IMG/VR virus record: IMGVR_UViG_3300042673_000160
Coordinates: 1-29,531 of that record
Reading direction: 5' to 3' (one strand)
From: a virus
Length of the DNA: 29,531 nucleotides
The notes beneath the pieces are model-generated. The model did no database searches. It was not told the origin of the DNA and worked only from the letters and a program-made list of their open reading frames with translations. Shown here piece after piece: positions 22,517 through 29,531 of the stretch; position 1 is the stretch's first letter, and every line of letters starts with the position of its first letter. A program made the position numbers and the translations under genes.

Positions 22517-23005
22517 TTAGTATTGTAAGATAGCGTAATCGTAAGTCAATGTTAATTCAACAGTTGCCAAGTCTTCACCAGCATAATCCATGTCAGAGAA
22601 TTTTGCACTCTGAATAAAAGCACCTTTCAATGTCCATTCTTCAACTTTATCACCAACGGGCCCTAACGAGTTAAATGTAATATCTTTTTTATAAAAATCA
22701 GCATAGCCATCACGACCAGTTACAGACTCATGGTGTAGACGAACCCACTCCATAACCGCTTGAGCAGCAGATGGAACTACGGGGTCATAAAGAGTAACTG
22801 ACAAATCTTGCCACTCTGAACGACCTTTGATATATCTACGAGTGTTGATATGGTCAATTGTAATTTTACCATTCTGAATTTCAGGTCTGGCGGCTGTTTT
22901 CACCAAGTACGCAGGGATTCCCTCGATGTACATGATGAACCTATTTGACATTTTAGGTTCAAAGTTGGTGAACATTATTTCATTTGGGTCTAACAAATTT
23001 GCCAT
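22517..23005 (-). CDS. Tail tube protein (gp19-like)
   Basis: 162 residues, almost the size of T4 gp19 (163). The N-terminal half has NRFIMYIEGIPAYLVKTAAR and GKITIDHINTRRYIKG, then WQDLSVTLYDPV and VMEWVRLHHES, the standard gp19/Hcp-like tube barrel pattern. The C-terminus is WTLKGAFIQSAKFSDMDYAG, then ATVELTLTYDYAILQY, as in tube proteins of T4-like phages. It forms the inner tail tube polymer inside the sheath. AGGAG lies 9 bases upstream of ATG 23005 and TATTTATT 23 bases upstream. The following terminator ends the transcript. Confidence 0.93.
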   Translation of the reverse strand: MANLLDPNEIMFTNFEPKMSNRFIMYIEGIPAYLVKTAARPEIQNGKITIDHINTRRYIKGRSEWQDLSVTLYDPVVPSAAQAVMEWVRLHHESVTGRDGYADFYKKDITFNSLGPVGDKVEEWTLKGAFIQSAKFSDMDYAGEDLATVELTLTYDYAILQY

Positions 23006-23028
23006 TTATATTTCTCCTAATTCTTTCT

Positions 23029-23036
23029 AATAAATA
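23029..23036 (-). promoter_or_regulatory. Candidate late promoter, TATTTATT
   Basis: Coding-strand TATTTATT in the gap between sheath and tube genes, 23 bases before the tube ATG, with AGGAG in between. A separate promoter for the highly abundant tube protein would be sensible. It differs from the other copies at the last base. Confidence 0.4.
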
Positions 23037-23050
23037 GTGTTATCTTAAAA

Positions 23051-25384
23051 TTATGCCCCTGGGAAAGCTGCGCCAGTAGGAAGAATGTTGAAATCAAGAA
23101 CGATGAATTCAGCAGTCTTTGTAGGTTGTAAGTAAATTTCACCTACCATAATGTTTCTATCGATAACATCTGGTGTGTTATTGGTATCGTCCATCACCAC
23201 TTTGAAAGCGTAAAGACCATTTCTTTGTTGGATTGATTCCAAGTATGGGTTTACGATTGACAAGAAGCGGTTTCTTGTAGCAGCGGTATTTTGTTCGAAT
23301 ACCAAGTATCTTGTAGAAGAAGCAATGTACTTCTTAACAGCGATTAATAATCTACGAACATTGATTCTATCAAGAGCAGATGGTTTAGCTTGTAAGGTCT
23401 TTTGACCAAATACAGTAGCACCTTGTCCAGGGAATGTAGCGATTGGGTTGATACGACCTTCATATAACGAATCTCTTTCATCATGTGTCAATCGAGTCTT
23501 AACCTCAATAACGTTAGTCAAACCACCACGATTCAAACCTGCGGGAGCGTACCATTCAGCACCAACCGAATCATTGAAAGCAATTACACCAGGAAGAACA
23601 ACACTTGGTGGAACCCAGACTGGCTTATTCTTATCAGTATCAAGGATTTTAACCCAAGGATGGTAAGTAGCAACATAGTTAGAGTCAAATGATGTCAATG
23701 TGTTTACAGCAGTAGCGATTGAATCACCATATCCAGCAGTATCCATAACGTAGAAACAATCTTGTCTATCTTCACACATATCTTTAGCGTATGTAGTAAC
23801 TGAAGAGTGTAATCTATGTAACAAACCTGGAATCACAACCATGTTGATGTCGAATTCATCAGGGTTAGAAATTGCGTTGATAGCTTTTCTTAAAGCAACA
23901 GTACCACTAGCAGTAGCAGATGAACAATCTAAACCTTGAGTGTTACCAGCAACAATATTGTTTCCGGTGTAAATTACTCGGTTTGGCTCCCATCCATCAA
24001 AACCACCTTGGAAAGGTACGATGAACTTTTTGTAATCAATATTACTTGTAGTCAATGATACAGTTGAAGAACCAGACTGACAAGTAGCCAAATCAAATGC
24101 GTTACCAACTACTTCAGTATTAGCATCTGGTGTTGGGTTCAAGAAGTTCAAGTTATCAGTAGATGTGAAATCATATGAATAACCAAAGAACACTTTAGAG
24201 TTATAAACACCATCCAAAGATTGAGTAGTTACATAAGTTGGTTCTGGTAAGTTATATCCACTATGAAGTGGTGAAGTTACAGCAGCAAATCCAAATGGAA
24301 CTAATGTAGAATCTACAGCACCATTTTTAACATCATCAGCAACTTCTACACGGATGTGAGTTGAAATGTTTGGATAATCACCATTGAATACCAATTTACC
24401 TGTAGATTCCACAGTAGTGTATCTATCACCAATAACTCGTGCAATATAGTTTGGAGAGTTAGGGTCAAGGTTTACATTTGTAAATTCTTCTACGATGTTA
24501 GGTCTGGTATCAGCATCTTGAACATTTTGGCCAAATATAGAGTAAGGAATTTTAGAAGTATCTACTCTACGAACTTGAACAGTAAATGTACCGAATTCAG
24601 AACCTGGAACTTCAGAAGCAGGTTTGATATCACGAATAGCAATCTTAAATTCATAGTTTGTAGCATTACCATGTGATAATGTATGGAACTTAAATAAGTT
24701 AGTAGCTACACCACCAACTTTTTGAGATACGATGTAAGGAGTAGATGCTTCGGAGTAAGCTTTAGTGTAGTCTGTGTCGTATTGTACAATTGATACCGAA
24801 ACGGATTCGTTTGTAGCAAATGATTGTGACTGGAATGTTGAAAAGTTCAAATAGGTGTAAGCCACTTTAGATGACTTTGGAGCAAATCCATAAACTTTTG
24901 TAAAGTAGTTATCCGATGTTGGGTTCATAGACGCTGAAGTAGAGGTTGCACTAACCAAACTACCTGATAGCGTTAATACGAAAGATGAAGCACTACTTGT
25001 ATTAACATTTGATATGTCAAAATCACCACCAAATGTAGTTGTAGTGGGGTGTAATATTGCACCAACCTTTTGACCAGCAGATGATGAAACCACTAAAGCA
25101 ATTGGTTTGGCGGTATACCCATCAGCACCCAATACTCTTACGATAGTAGCATTTGAAGCATCCTCTAAATAAGATTGTGCGGTGTAAGGTAGGTATGAAT
25201 CTTCAGTCAAACCTCCAAACTTTTGTTGGAATTCATTGAAAGACTCAACTCTCGTTGGAACGAAAGCAGGTCCTTTTATAGTTTGTCCGATTAGAGCGCC
25301 ACCGATTTCGCCAATACCTTGTGGTAAGAACGAAAGGTCTTTTTCTCTTGTGAATACACCAGGACTTACAATTCTTTCAGCCAT
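23051..25384 (-). CDS. Contractile tail sheath protein (gp18-like)
   Basis: 777 residues (T4 gp18 is 659), forming the contractile sheath. The N-terminus, AERIVSPGVFTREKDLSFLP, then GGALIGQTIKGPAFVPTRVE, is the hallmark sheath opening (conserved SPGV and G..GP...P segments). The C-terminal core, QKTLQAKPSALDRINVRRLL, then KKYIASSTRYLVFEQNTAAT, AFKVVMDDTNNTPDVIDRNI and the final IVLDFNILPTGAAFP, is the conserved polymerisation domain. The extra length is in the central, surface-exposed domain rich in Thr/Ser and Asn (about 110-470), which varies among phages. AGGAG lies 8 bases upstream of ATG 25384. Confidence 0.95.
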   Translation of the reverse strand: MAERIVSPGVFTREKDLSFLPQGIGEIGGALIGQTIKGPAFVPTRVESFNEFQQKFGGLTEDSYLPYTAQSYLEDASNATIVRVLGADGYTAKPIALVVSSSAGQKVGAILHPTTTTFGGDFDISNVNTSSASSFVLTLSGSLVSATSTSASMNPTSDNYFTKVYGFAPKSSKVAYTYLNFSTFQSQSFATNESVSVSIVQYDTDYTKAYSEASTPYIVSQKVGGVATNLFKFHTLSHGNATNYEFKIAIRDIKPASEVPGSEFGTFTVQVRRVDTSKIPYSIFGQNVQDADTRPNIVEEFTNVNLDPNSPNYIARVIGDRYTTVESTGKLVFNGDYPNISTHIRVEVADDVKNGAVDSTLVPFGFAAVTSPLHSGYNLPEPTYVTTQSLDGVYNSKVFFGYSYDFTSTDNLNFLNPTPDANTEVVGNAFDLATCQSGSSTVSLTTSNIDYKKFIVPFQGGFDGWEPNRVIYTGNNIVAGNTQGLDCSSATASGTVALRKAINAISNPDEFDINMVVIPGLLHRLHSSVTTYAKDMCEDRQDCFYVMDTAGYGDSIATAVNTLTSFDSNYVATYHPWVKILDTDKNKPVWVPPSVVLPGVIAFNDSVGAEWYAPAGLNRGGLTNVIEVKTRLTHDERDSLYEGRINPIATFPGQGATVFGQKTLQAKPSALDRINVRRLLIAVKKYIASSTRYLVFEQNTAATRNRFLSIVNPYLESIQQRNGLYAFKVVMDDTNNTPDVIDRNIMVGEIYLQPTKTAEFIVLDFNILPTGAAFPGA

Positions 25385-25423
25385 TATTTTTCTCCTAATA
25401 TTCTATTTTTGGTTTTCCTTAAT

Positions 25424-25431
25424 AATAAATA
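25424..25431 (-). promoter_or_regulatory. Candidate late promoter, TATTTATT
   Basis: Coding-strand TATTTATT 39 bases before the sheath ATG, further than in the other copies. The 73-base gap is otherwise AT-rich with the sheath ribosome binding site AGGAG near 25393-25397. Confidence 0.35.
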
Positions 25432-25457
25432 CACAAAAAATTAGGGAAACGAGATAG

Positions 25458-25736
25458 TTATTTTTTAGGAACAAAGGTATTTGTACTGATATCGTACTCA
25501 CCCTCTCCATATTTTTCTTTTAATTGTTTAGAAATCATTTCTTGATTAGCCATCATTTGTTTATATTCTCCAAATAATGTAGCCTTTTGTGACTTCAAAC
25601 TTTCGAATATTTCTTCCAATTGATGGATTTCCAATTCTATCTCACCCAATCTTGTTGTAGTGAACAAAACTTCTTCTTGAAGAGCTTTTACTCTATCAGC
25701 CTCTTCTTGTGTAAATTGAATAACTGTTTTTTCCAT
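25458..25736 (-). CDS. Small coiled-coil protein, 92 residues
   Basis: Residues 8-75 form one long coiled coil (QEEADRVKALQEEVLF, then EIELEIHQLEEIFESLKSQK). A short C-terminal tail (YDISTNTFVPKK) resembles the docking tails of small chaperones or linkers. Family unknown. It sits between the gp15-like tail terminator and sheath, where T4 has gp16/gp17 terminase genes, so it is not a T4 counterpart. TATTTATA lies 18 bases upstream of ATG 25736, but there is no Shine-Dalgarno. The name 'small coiled-coil protein' is descriptive only. Confidence 0.7.
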   Translation of the reverse strand: MEKTVIQFTQEEADRVKALQEEVLFTTTRLGEIELEIHQLEEIFESLKSQKATLFGEYKQMMANQEMISKQLKEKYGEGEYDISTNTFVPKK

Positions 25737-25754
25737 AATATTAATATTTTACTA

Positions 25755-25762
25755 TATAAATA
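25755..25762 (-). promoter_or_regulatory. Candidate late promoter, TATTTATA
   Basis: Coding-strand TATTTATA 18 bases before the ATG of the 92-residue coiled-coil gene and just after the stop of the gp15-like gene (25771). Confidence 0.45.
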
Positions 25763-25770
25763 TCTAAATT

Positions 25771-26586
25771 TTAGACATTACCATCCATTTTTGGATTCTC
25801 ACCCCAAGAAATCTTCCCAACTGAAAATCTCCGTTTTGTATTTGGGGTAGTTCCCTTATATTCGGGTACAATGTATGCTTTTGCGGTTAATCCGATTGTA
25901 GCTTTTGAAATTCGGTCTTGACTCATTTCAGCTATAGTTTCAAATGAATATGAGTCACCCTTTATAGCAAATTTATATCGTTCACCAAAAGATTGACCTT
26001 GGAAATAAATAATTTGTTCTACAATTTTGTTGACCTGTTCCATGTAGTCACACCAAACCACCACTTCATATTCTAAATTAACATAATCAGGTCTAGCAAC
26101 AGCCACATACTCTTTCACAGGTTGTTGACCGGTGAGTATCGAAAATTGGTCATATCTATTAGCTTGTGTATATTTACGTTCAAACATTTGTTCAGCATCT
26201 TCAGAATTTGCAACCTTCAATTTAGATAGTTCTGTGTTTATTGATAGATTGTTTCTTTTGAAAGAAATTACTGGTGTTAAAATCATACCATTGTCATCTC
26301 TCATAAACCCATCACGTTGTGCACTTGCCCATTTTTCGGGAGATGCATACATTACAGGTACAGGTATATATTTACCACCATCTTCTACGAGAGGTTTTAC
26401 ATCCAATTCTAAAAATGACTTGAATGCCAAATCAATATCATAAATACCAACCGAAACATTTTTCAGATTGTCATTATCTCTACGAGTTTGATTTGCCTTA
26501 TTTAATTTAGGGTCTAAACTTGTGGACGATTGTGTCTGATTTAGATTTGGTTTATTTGGGTCAGATGTTCTAAATTTTGTTGCCAT
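25771..26586 (-). CDS. Tail terminator / sheath stabiliser (gp15-like)
   Basis: 271 residues, T4 gp15 is 272. After a disordered Asn/Thr/Ser-rich N-terminus come VGIYDIDLAFKSFLELDVKP, VPVMYASPEKWASAQRDGFM and TPVISFKRNN, the conserved run of gp15-type proteins in marine T4-like phages. LEYEVVVWCDYMEQVNKIVE and the C-terminal AKAYIVPEYKG follow. The protein caps the tail top and joins it to the head. Its ATG overlaps the stop of the gp14-like gene by one base (TAATG), so the neck genes are coupled. Confidence 0.85.
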   Translation of the reverse strand: MATKFRTSDPNKPNLNQTQSSTSLDPKLNKANQTRRDNDNLKNVSVGIYDIDLAFKSFLELDVKPLVEDGGKYIPVPVMYASPEKWASAQRDGFMRDDNGMILTPVISFKRNNLSINTELSKLKVANSEDAEQMFERKYTQANRYDQFSILTGQQPVKEYVAVARPDYVNLEYEVVVWCDYMEQVNKIVEQIIYFQGQSFGERYKFAIKGDSYSFETIAEMSQDRISKATIGLTAKAYIVPEYKGTTPNTKRRFSVGKISWGENPKMDGNV

Positions 26587-27116
26587 TATAATCCCATCGG
26601 TATAGTATTAGAATTTGAATTAGAATTTCCAAATCGAGTTTCTACCAAATTTAATGTGGTTTGACGTGTAACGTGAGCATCACAAACAATTGATACTGAA
26701 TAACCATGAGTCTCACCACCATCCCAATGGTCTGGATTTTTACCACCAAAAAATTGAGCTTCATTAATTGAATCTATCTGAAAATACTCACCCATCCAAT
26801 CTATGATATCACCAACTTCAGGATAAAGATTTTTATCATCCTTCAAAGTATCTTTTAAGAATCTAAAAACAGCAGTTCTGGTATATGATTGACCAAAGTC
26901 ATCTGAAACTTGGTCGATTGTATTATACTCAATTAAACATGGAATTTTTACAGGATTGTAATAAACTTTATCTTTACCTTCACCATATACATTTACATTA
27001 GTGTCAGAAATCACAAGCTTATAGTAATACACTTCCGTATCAATTATATCATTGATAAGTTCTTTGTTTAGGGTTCTAAACAAACTCATGTCTCGTTGAC
27101 CTGTGAATAATGCCAT
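26586..27116 (-). CDS. Neck protein (gp14-like)
   Basis: 176 residues, shorter than T4 gp14 (256). DMSLFRTLNKELINDIIDTE and YYYKLVISDTNVNVYGEG are the conserved N-terminal parts of gp14 proteins in cyanophage-like T4 relatives, followed by PVKIPCLIEYNT, YPEVGDIIDWMGEYFQID and a C-terminal VSIVCDAHVTRQTTLNLVE. It joins the head portal/adaptor to the tail. Starts 3 bases after the stop of the gp13-like gene. Confidence 0.85.
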   Translation of the reverse strand: MALFTGQRDMSLFRTLNKELINDIIDTEVYYYKLVISDTNVNVYGEGKDKVYYNPVKIPCLIEYNTIDQVSDDFGQSYTRTAVFRFLKDTLKDDKNLYPEVGDIIDWMGEYFQIDSINEAQFFGGKNPDHWDGGETHGYSVSIVCDAHVTRQTTLNLVETRFGNSNSNSNTIPMGL

Positions 27117-27119
27117 TTA

Positions 27120-28283
27120 TTATCCTATATAAATTGCTCTTGGTATTCTGTTCAGAGTAGATTCAAGGAATTCGGCCTCATTAGCTTTAGCTTCCATTAA
27201 AGCTCTTCTTGAAGTTGCTTCAAGTGTTTCTTTTAACTCGGTTAACAAGTTTTCTTTTTCAGTAGAAGCCTCACCTCTTAAATCCGCACCATCCAAGGTT
27301 ACATCAGCACCAGGAATAGGAATTGCGGAGAATTTAGCTCTAACAGCACCTAACATTTCTTTAGCAAGAGCCAATGTATATTTTGTAATCCATTGTCTTC
27401 CGGCCGAATTGATATCACTATATGATAATCTCAAAAATGGAGCATTTGATAAATCACTAACTACGTTAGAAGCTGCCACCGGATTATTTTGTTGACTATC
27501 CAAGGTGTACTCAAAATAAACTTTAGTTCCAGAATCACCATCAGTTGGAATTGGGAATATTTTTATTCTATTGTTTATCAGTTGGAATGAGTATTGAGAT
27601 TTACGGATTTGGTCATTAAATTCGATTGCTTGTAAGCGAAGTAAGTCGTCATACATTGGTTGCATCATGAATGATACACCCGGTGAGTAGTTACCCCATC
27701 CAAACGTATTCATCATTTGTTGTGAACCAAGACCAGTACCTACAAATGGGTCAAAATATCTTGAAATAGCAGGAGGCGCTTGGTGAAATACTTTACGAAT
27801 TGTAATACCATCGGAGATAGAACCACTTTCAATAGCCAACGTAGAGTCGGTCATTAAATTATAGTTTTGTTTTCCCGATGTAAGTTCGAATGACCCACTA
27901 AAGTGAGTTATAGAACCACCAGACCCAGCTTCAGTACCATAATCTTTAGCAATATTTACTAAAGTTTTAAGGTTGTTATTTAATTGTTTGTTTCTCAAAT
28001 CAGATGATGCATTCGAACCTTGTAGTGATAATAAATTTTCACGAGTTCTATACAAATTAACTTGAGATGAATATTCATTTGTAGCTTCTTCAAAGCAAGC
28101 AAAAAAGTTTATATCTTGTAATTCAATATCTACTATTGGATATCCAAGTCGTTTTGCGCACCATTCAGCAACCTTCGGGGCGTCTGAACGGAATTGTGAG
28201 TCTCCATCAAAAAACCCAAAGGGAGTGGATGAACCACTTGTAAAAGTAGCCGAACCCGGCCATATTGGAATATTAACTGCCAT
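27120..28283 (-). CDS. Neck / head-tail adaptor protein (gp13-like)
   Basis: 387 residues (T4 gp13 is 309). EWCAKRLGYPIVDIELQDIN then CFEEATNEYSSQVN matches the 'WIKR.LG.PVV..EL' and 'AI..A...YS' helix pair of gp13-type adaptors. The C-terminal half has DDLLRLQAIEFNDQIRKSQY, NRIKIFPIPTDG and VYFEYTLD (beta part), then a long charged helix (KENLLTELKETLEATSRRAL). It is the first of three neck genes. The ATG at 28283 has AGGAG 5 bases upstream and TATTTATA 24 bases upstream, so it heads the neck-sheath-tube transcript. Confidence 0.8.
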   Translation of the reverse strand: MAVNIPIWPGSATFTSGSSTPFGFFDGDSQFRSDAPKVAEWCAKRLGYPIVDIELQDINFFACFEEATNEYSSQVNLYRTRENLLSLQGSNASSDLRNKQLNNNLKTLVNIAKDYGTEAGSGGSITHFSGSFELTSGKQNYNLMTDSTLAIESGSISDGITIRKVFHQAPPAISRYFDPFVGTGLGSQQMMNTFGWGNYSPGVSFMMQPMYDDLLRLQAIEFNDQIRKSQYSFQLINNRIKIFPIPTDGDSGTKVYFEYTLDSQQNNPVAASNVVSDLSNAPFLRLSYSDINSAGRQWITKYTLALAKEMLGAVRAKFSAIPIPGADVTLDGADLRGEASTEKENLLTELKETLEATSRRALMEAKANEAEFLESTLNRIPRAIYIG

Positions 28284-28307
28284 TTAAACTCCTATAGTCT
28301 ATCTCTA

Positions 28308-28315
28308 TATAAATA
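28308..28315 (-). promoter_or_regulatory. Candidate late promoter, TATTTATA
   Basis: Coding-strand TATTTATA 24 bases before the gp13-like ATG, with AGGAG following. It sits between the fusion gene's stop (28326) and the neck genes, so the neck transcript can start independently of the fusion enzyme. Confidence 0.55.
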
Positions 28316-28325
28316 GTAAGATGTC

Positions 28326-29531
28326 TTATCTTTCACTATTTTTCATAAAAGATACTATAATATATCGAGTTCCCCGTGTAACGGCTCGAGCTCCATGTTT
28401 ATGTGTAATGTTTCCTGGATGGATTGTACAATAACCAATTGGGTTCTTTACTAATTTCTTTTGTCGTCTAAACCAAGTACCACCACCATCATATTCATCA
28501 AGGTCTGATAGTTGTACAAGACACGTTATATCAGAGGAGTCGTGGTGTATAGATAAGTGACCCTGAGCATCAGGTGTATATTTAGCTAAAAAGTTTTCAG
28601 AGAACATAGTGTTCCAACCATTACCCTCAAGAGCCCACATATATGTTGAAAATTGCATTACATATTCACGAAGAACTTCCATGTAAATTTGATTCATACC
28701 AATAGTTTCTAACAACATATCGGTAGTTGGGTAGTTTTGATGCCTATCAACAGTCCAATTATTAGCAAATTCTGCTTCTTCACGAATCATTCTACAAAAC
28801 TCTTCAGTAAACAATGGGAATGAAAAACAATTATCAAATGGTTCGTCAGTAATTAAATCCCATTCTTTAGTTCTGGCTGAATATGAAACAAATCTATTTT
28901 TCCATTCAATTGGGTTTTCATAATATGTGTATAATTCAGGATGCAATTTCATATTAAGGTGTATTGTTTCAGTAGAAGATTTTGGTTGACTATATCCCTG
29001 ACTTATAAGTTGATTTCTTAATGAGTATACGTTTAAATCTGATTCAATAAAACCTAAATCATTACGATTTGGGTGATTGGAATATGTACATATAAAAAAC
29101 TCATCTAATGGTATAATACTATCTTGTAAGTTTTTATTTAATAACTTCTCAACACCATTTTTGCTTAACATATAAGCGTGTGTATTATATGACGGATATG
29201 GTTTTACGATATTATGTAACCCAAGCTCGGTATCATCTCCCGGTGAAAGTTTATTTCTACCAAGATATAACAAATCCCAATCCGATGGTAATTCATCTAC
29301 CAAATATGGGGTCAGTTCGTCATGAACCATAAAATCTTCTTCAAGGATTAAAATAGTTTCATGACCACTTTCTTTTGCAAGATTCCACACTTGTATATGT
29401 GATAAAGCACATCCAATTTCTCCAGGAAGTACAGGTCTACTATACCATTTATTATCAGAATCTATTTTCCAATTTTGAAATACAGACCAATCTCCAGTCT
29501 CATATATGTTAAGGTTAGAACCATCAACCGC
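28326..29531 (-). CDS. Family 25 glycosyltransferase fused to a procollagen lysyl-hydroxylase-like 2OG-Fe(II) dioxygenase; 5' end beyond the window
   Basis: The frame is open from base 29531, so the N-terminus is missing; 401 residues are visible. The first part is GT25: AVDG at the edge, then GEIGCALSHIQVWNLAKESG and TILILEEDFMV (29354-29322; metal-binding acidic cluster EED). The second part (about the last 170 residues) is a prolyl/lysyl-hydroxylase fold: HHD at 28547-28539 (HxD iron ligands), DEYDGGGTWFRR, then TIHPGNITHKHGARAV and TRGTRYIIVSFMK. This matches the end of human lysyl hydroxylase (PLOD), with distal His at 28399-28397 and the 2-oxoglutarate Arg in TRYI. It would hydroxylate lysine and glycosylate it, using Fe(II), 2-oxoglutarate, O2 and a UDP-sugar. 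The gene lies directly before the neck genes, so a virion protein is the likely target. Confidence 0.88.
   Translation of the reverse strand, partial: AVDGSNLNIYETGDWSVFQNWKIDSDNKWYSRPVLPGEIGCALSHIQVWNLAKESGHETILILEEDFMVHDELTPYLVDELPSDWDLLYLGRNKLSPGDDTELGLHNIVKPYPSYNTHAYMLSKNGVEKLLNKNLQDSIIPLDEFFICTYSNHPNRNDLGFIESDLNVYSLRNQLISQGYSQPKSSTETIHLNMKLHPELYTYYENPIEWKNRFVSYSARTKEWDLITDEPFDNCFSFPLFTEEFCRMIREEAEFANNWTVDRHQNYPTTDMLLETIGMNQIYMEVLREYVMQFSTYMWALEGNGWNTMFSENFLAKYTPDAQGHLSIHHDSSDITCLVQLSDLDEYDGGGTWFRRQKKLVKNPIGYCTIHPGNITHKHGARAVTRGTRYIIVSFMKNSER

Noticed and set aside
21049-28315. T4 late promoters TATAAATA reading rightward on the plus strand
   Set aside because: There are no plus-strand genes for them to drive; the same sites fit better as TATTTATA reading leftward at constant distance from starts.
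1-29531. Prophage, plasmid or cellular chromosome
   Set aside because: No integrase, attachment site, tRNA or cellular genes; all genes run one way with phage core modules.

Overview
The window is a stretch of an AT-rich tailed-phage genome from a distant T4-like myovirus. Every supported gene lies on the minus strand, so transcription runs from high to low coordinates. The T4-type core is clear: contractile sheath and tube, neck proteins, a LysM baseplate wedge protein, a RecA/UvsX recombinase, a gp32-like single-strand binding protein, a gp41/DnaB-type helicase, a 5'-3' exonuclease and class I ribonucleotide reductase. Several promoters fit the Bacteroidota consensus (TTTG, about 19-20 bases, then TAnnTTTG) better than the sigma-70 consensus. 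A Bacteroidota host is therefore the best guess. The virion genes carry strong Shine-Dalgarno sequences, which is unusual for that group, so the host call is only moderately sure.

Layout in transcription order (right to left). At 29531-28326 there is a 5'-truncated fusion of a family 25 glycosyltransferase with a procollagen-lysyl-hydroxylase-like dioxygenase. From 28283 to 22517 come neck proteins (gp13-, gp14- and gp15-like), a small coiled-coil protein, sheath and tube, ended by an intrinsic terminator. From 22418 to 13704 come an unknown small protein, overlapping baseplate-hub assembly genes (gp26-like and gp51-like), a short protein, the tape measure, a large baseplate protein with ten 15-residue tandem repeats, a gp53-like LysM protein, a hub-like protein and one more conserved protein. 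From 13629 to 12044 lies a cluster of small unknown genes. From 12011 to 880 lies the nucleic-acid module: a reduced family A DNA polymerase homologue, a 629-residue protein with a possible nuclease core, a small unknown, gp32-like SSB, UvsX, exonuclease, helicase, NrdB, NrdA and thioredoxin. A family 2 glycosyltransferase runs off the left edge.

Two regulatory signatures separate the modules. The tail genes are preceded by TATTTATA or TATTTATT on the coding strand, usually 18-39 bases before the start codon; this is a candidate late promoter. The small-gene and replication genes carry host-like promoters, two of which are copies of one duplicated cassette.

The most interesting possibility links two genes. 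The lysyl-hydroxylase/glycosyltransferase fusion belongs to a family that acts on Lys-Gly sites, and the baseplate protein has a Phe-Lys-Gly at the same place in eight of its ten repeats. The phage may hydroxylate and glycosylate its own tail protein. This is inference only. The second point of interest is the polymerase: it keeps the catalytic aspartates of family A but has no recognisable proofreading residues. No gene-free stretch exceeds 300 bases, and I see no tRNA, CRISPR array, insertion sequence or integrase.
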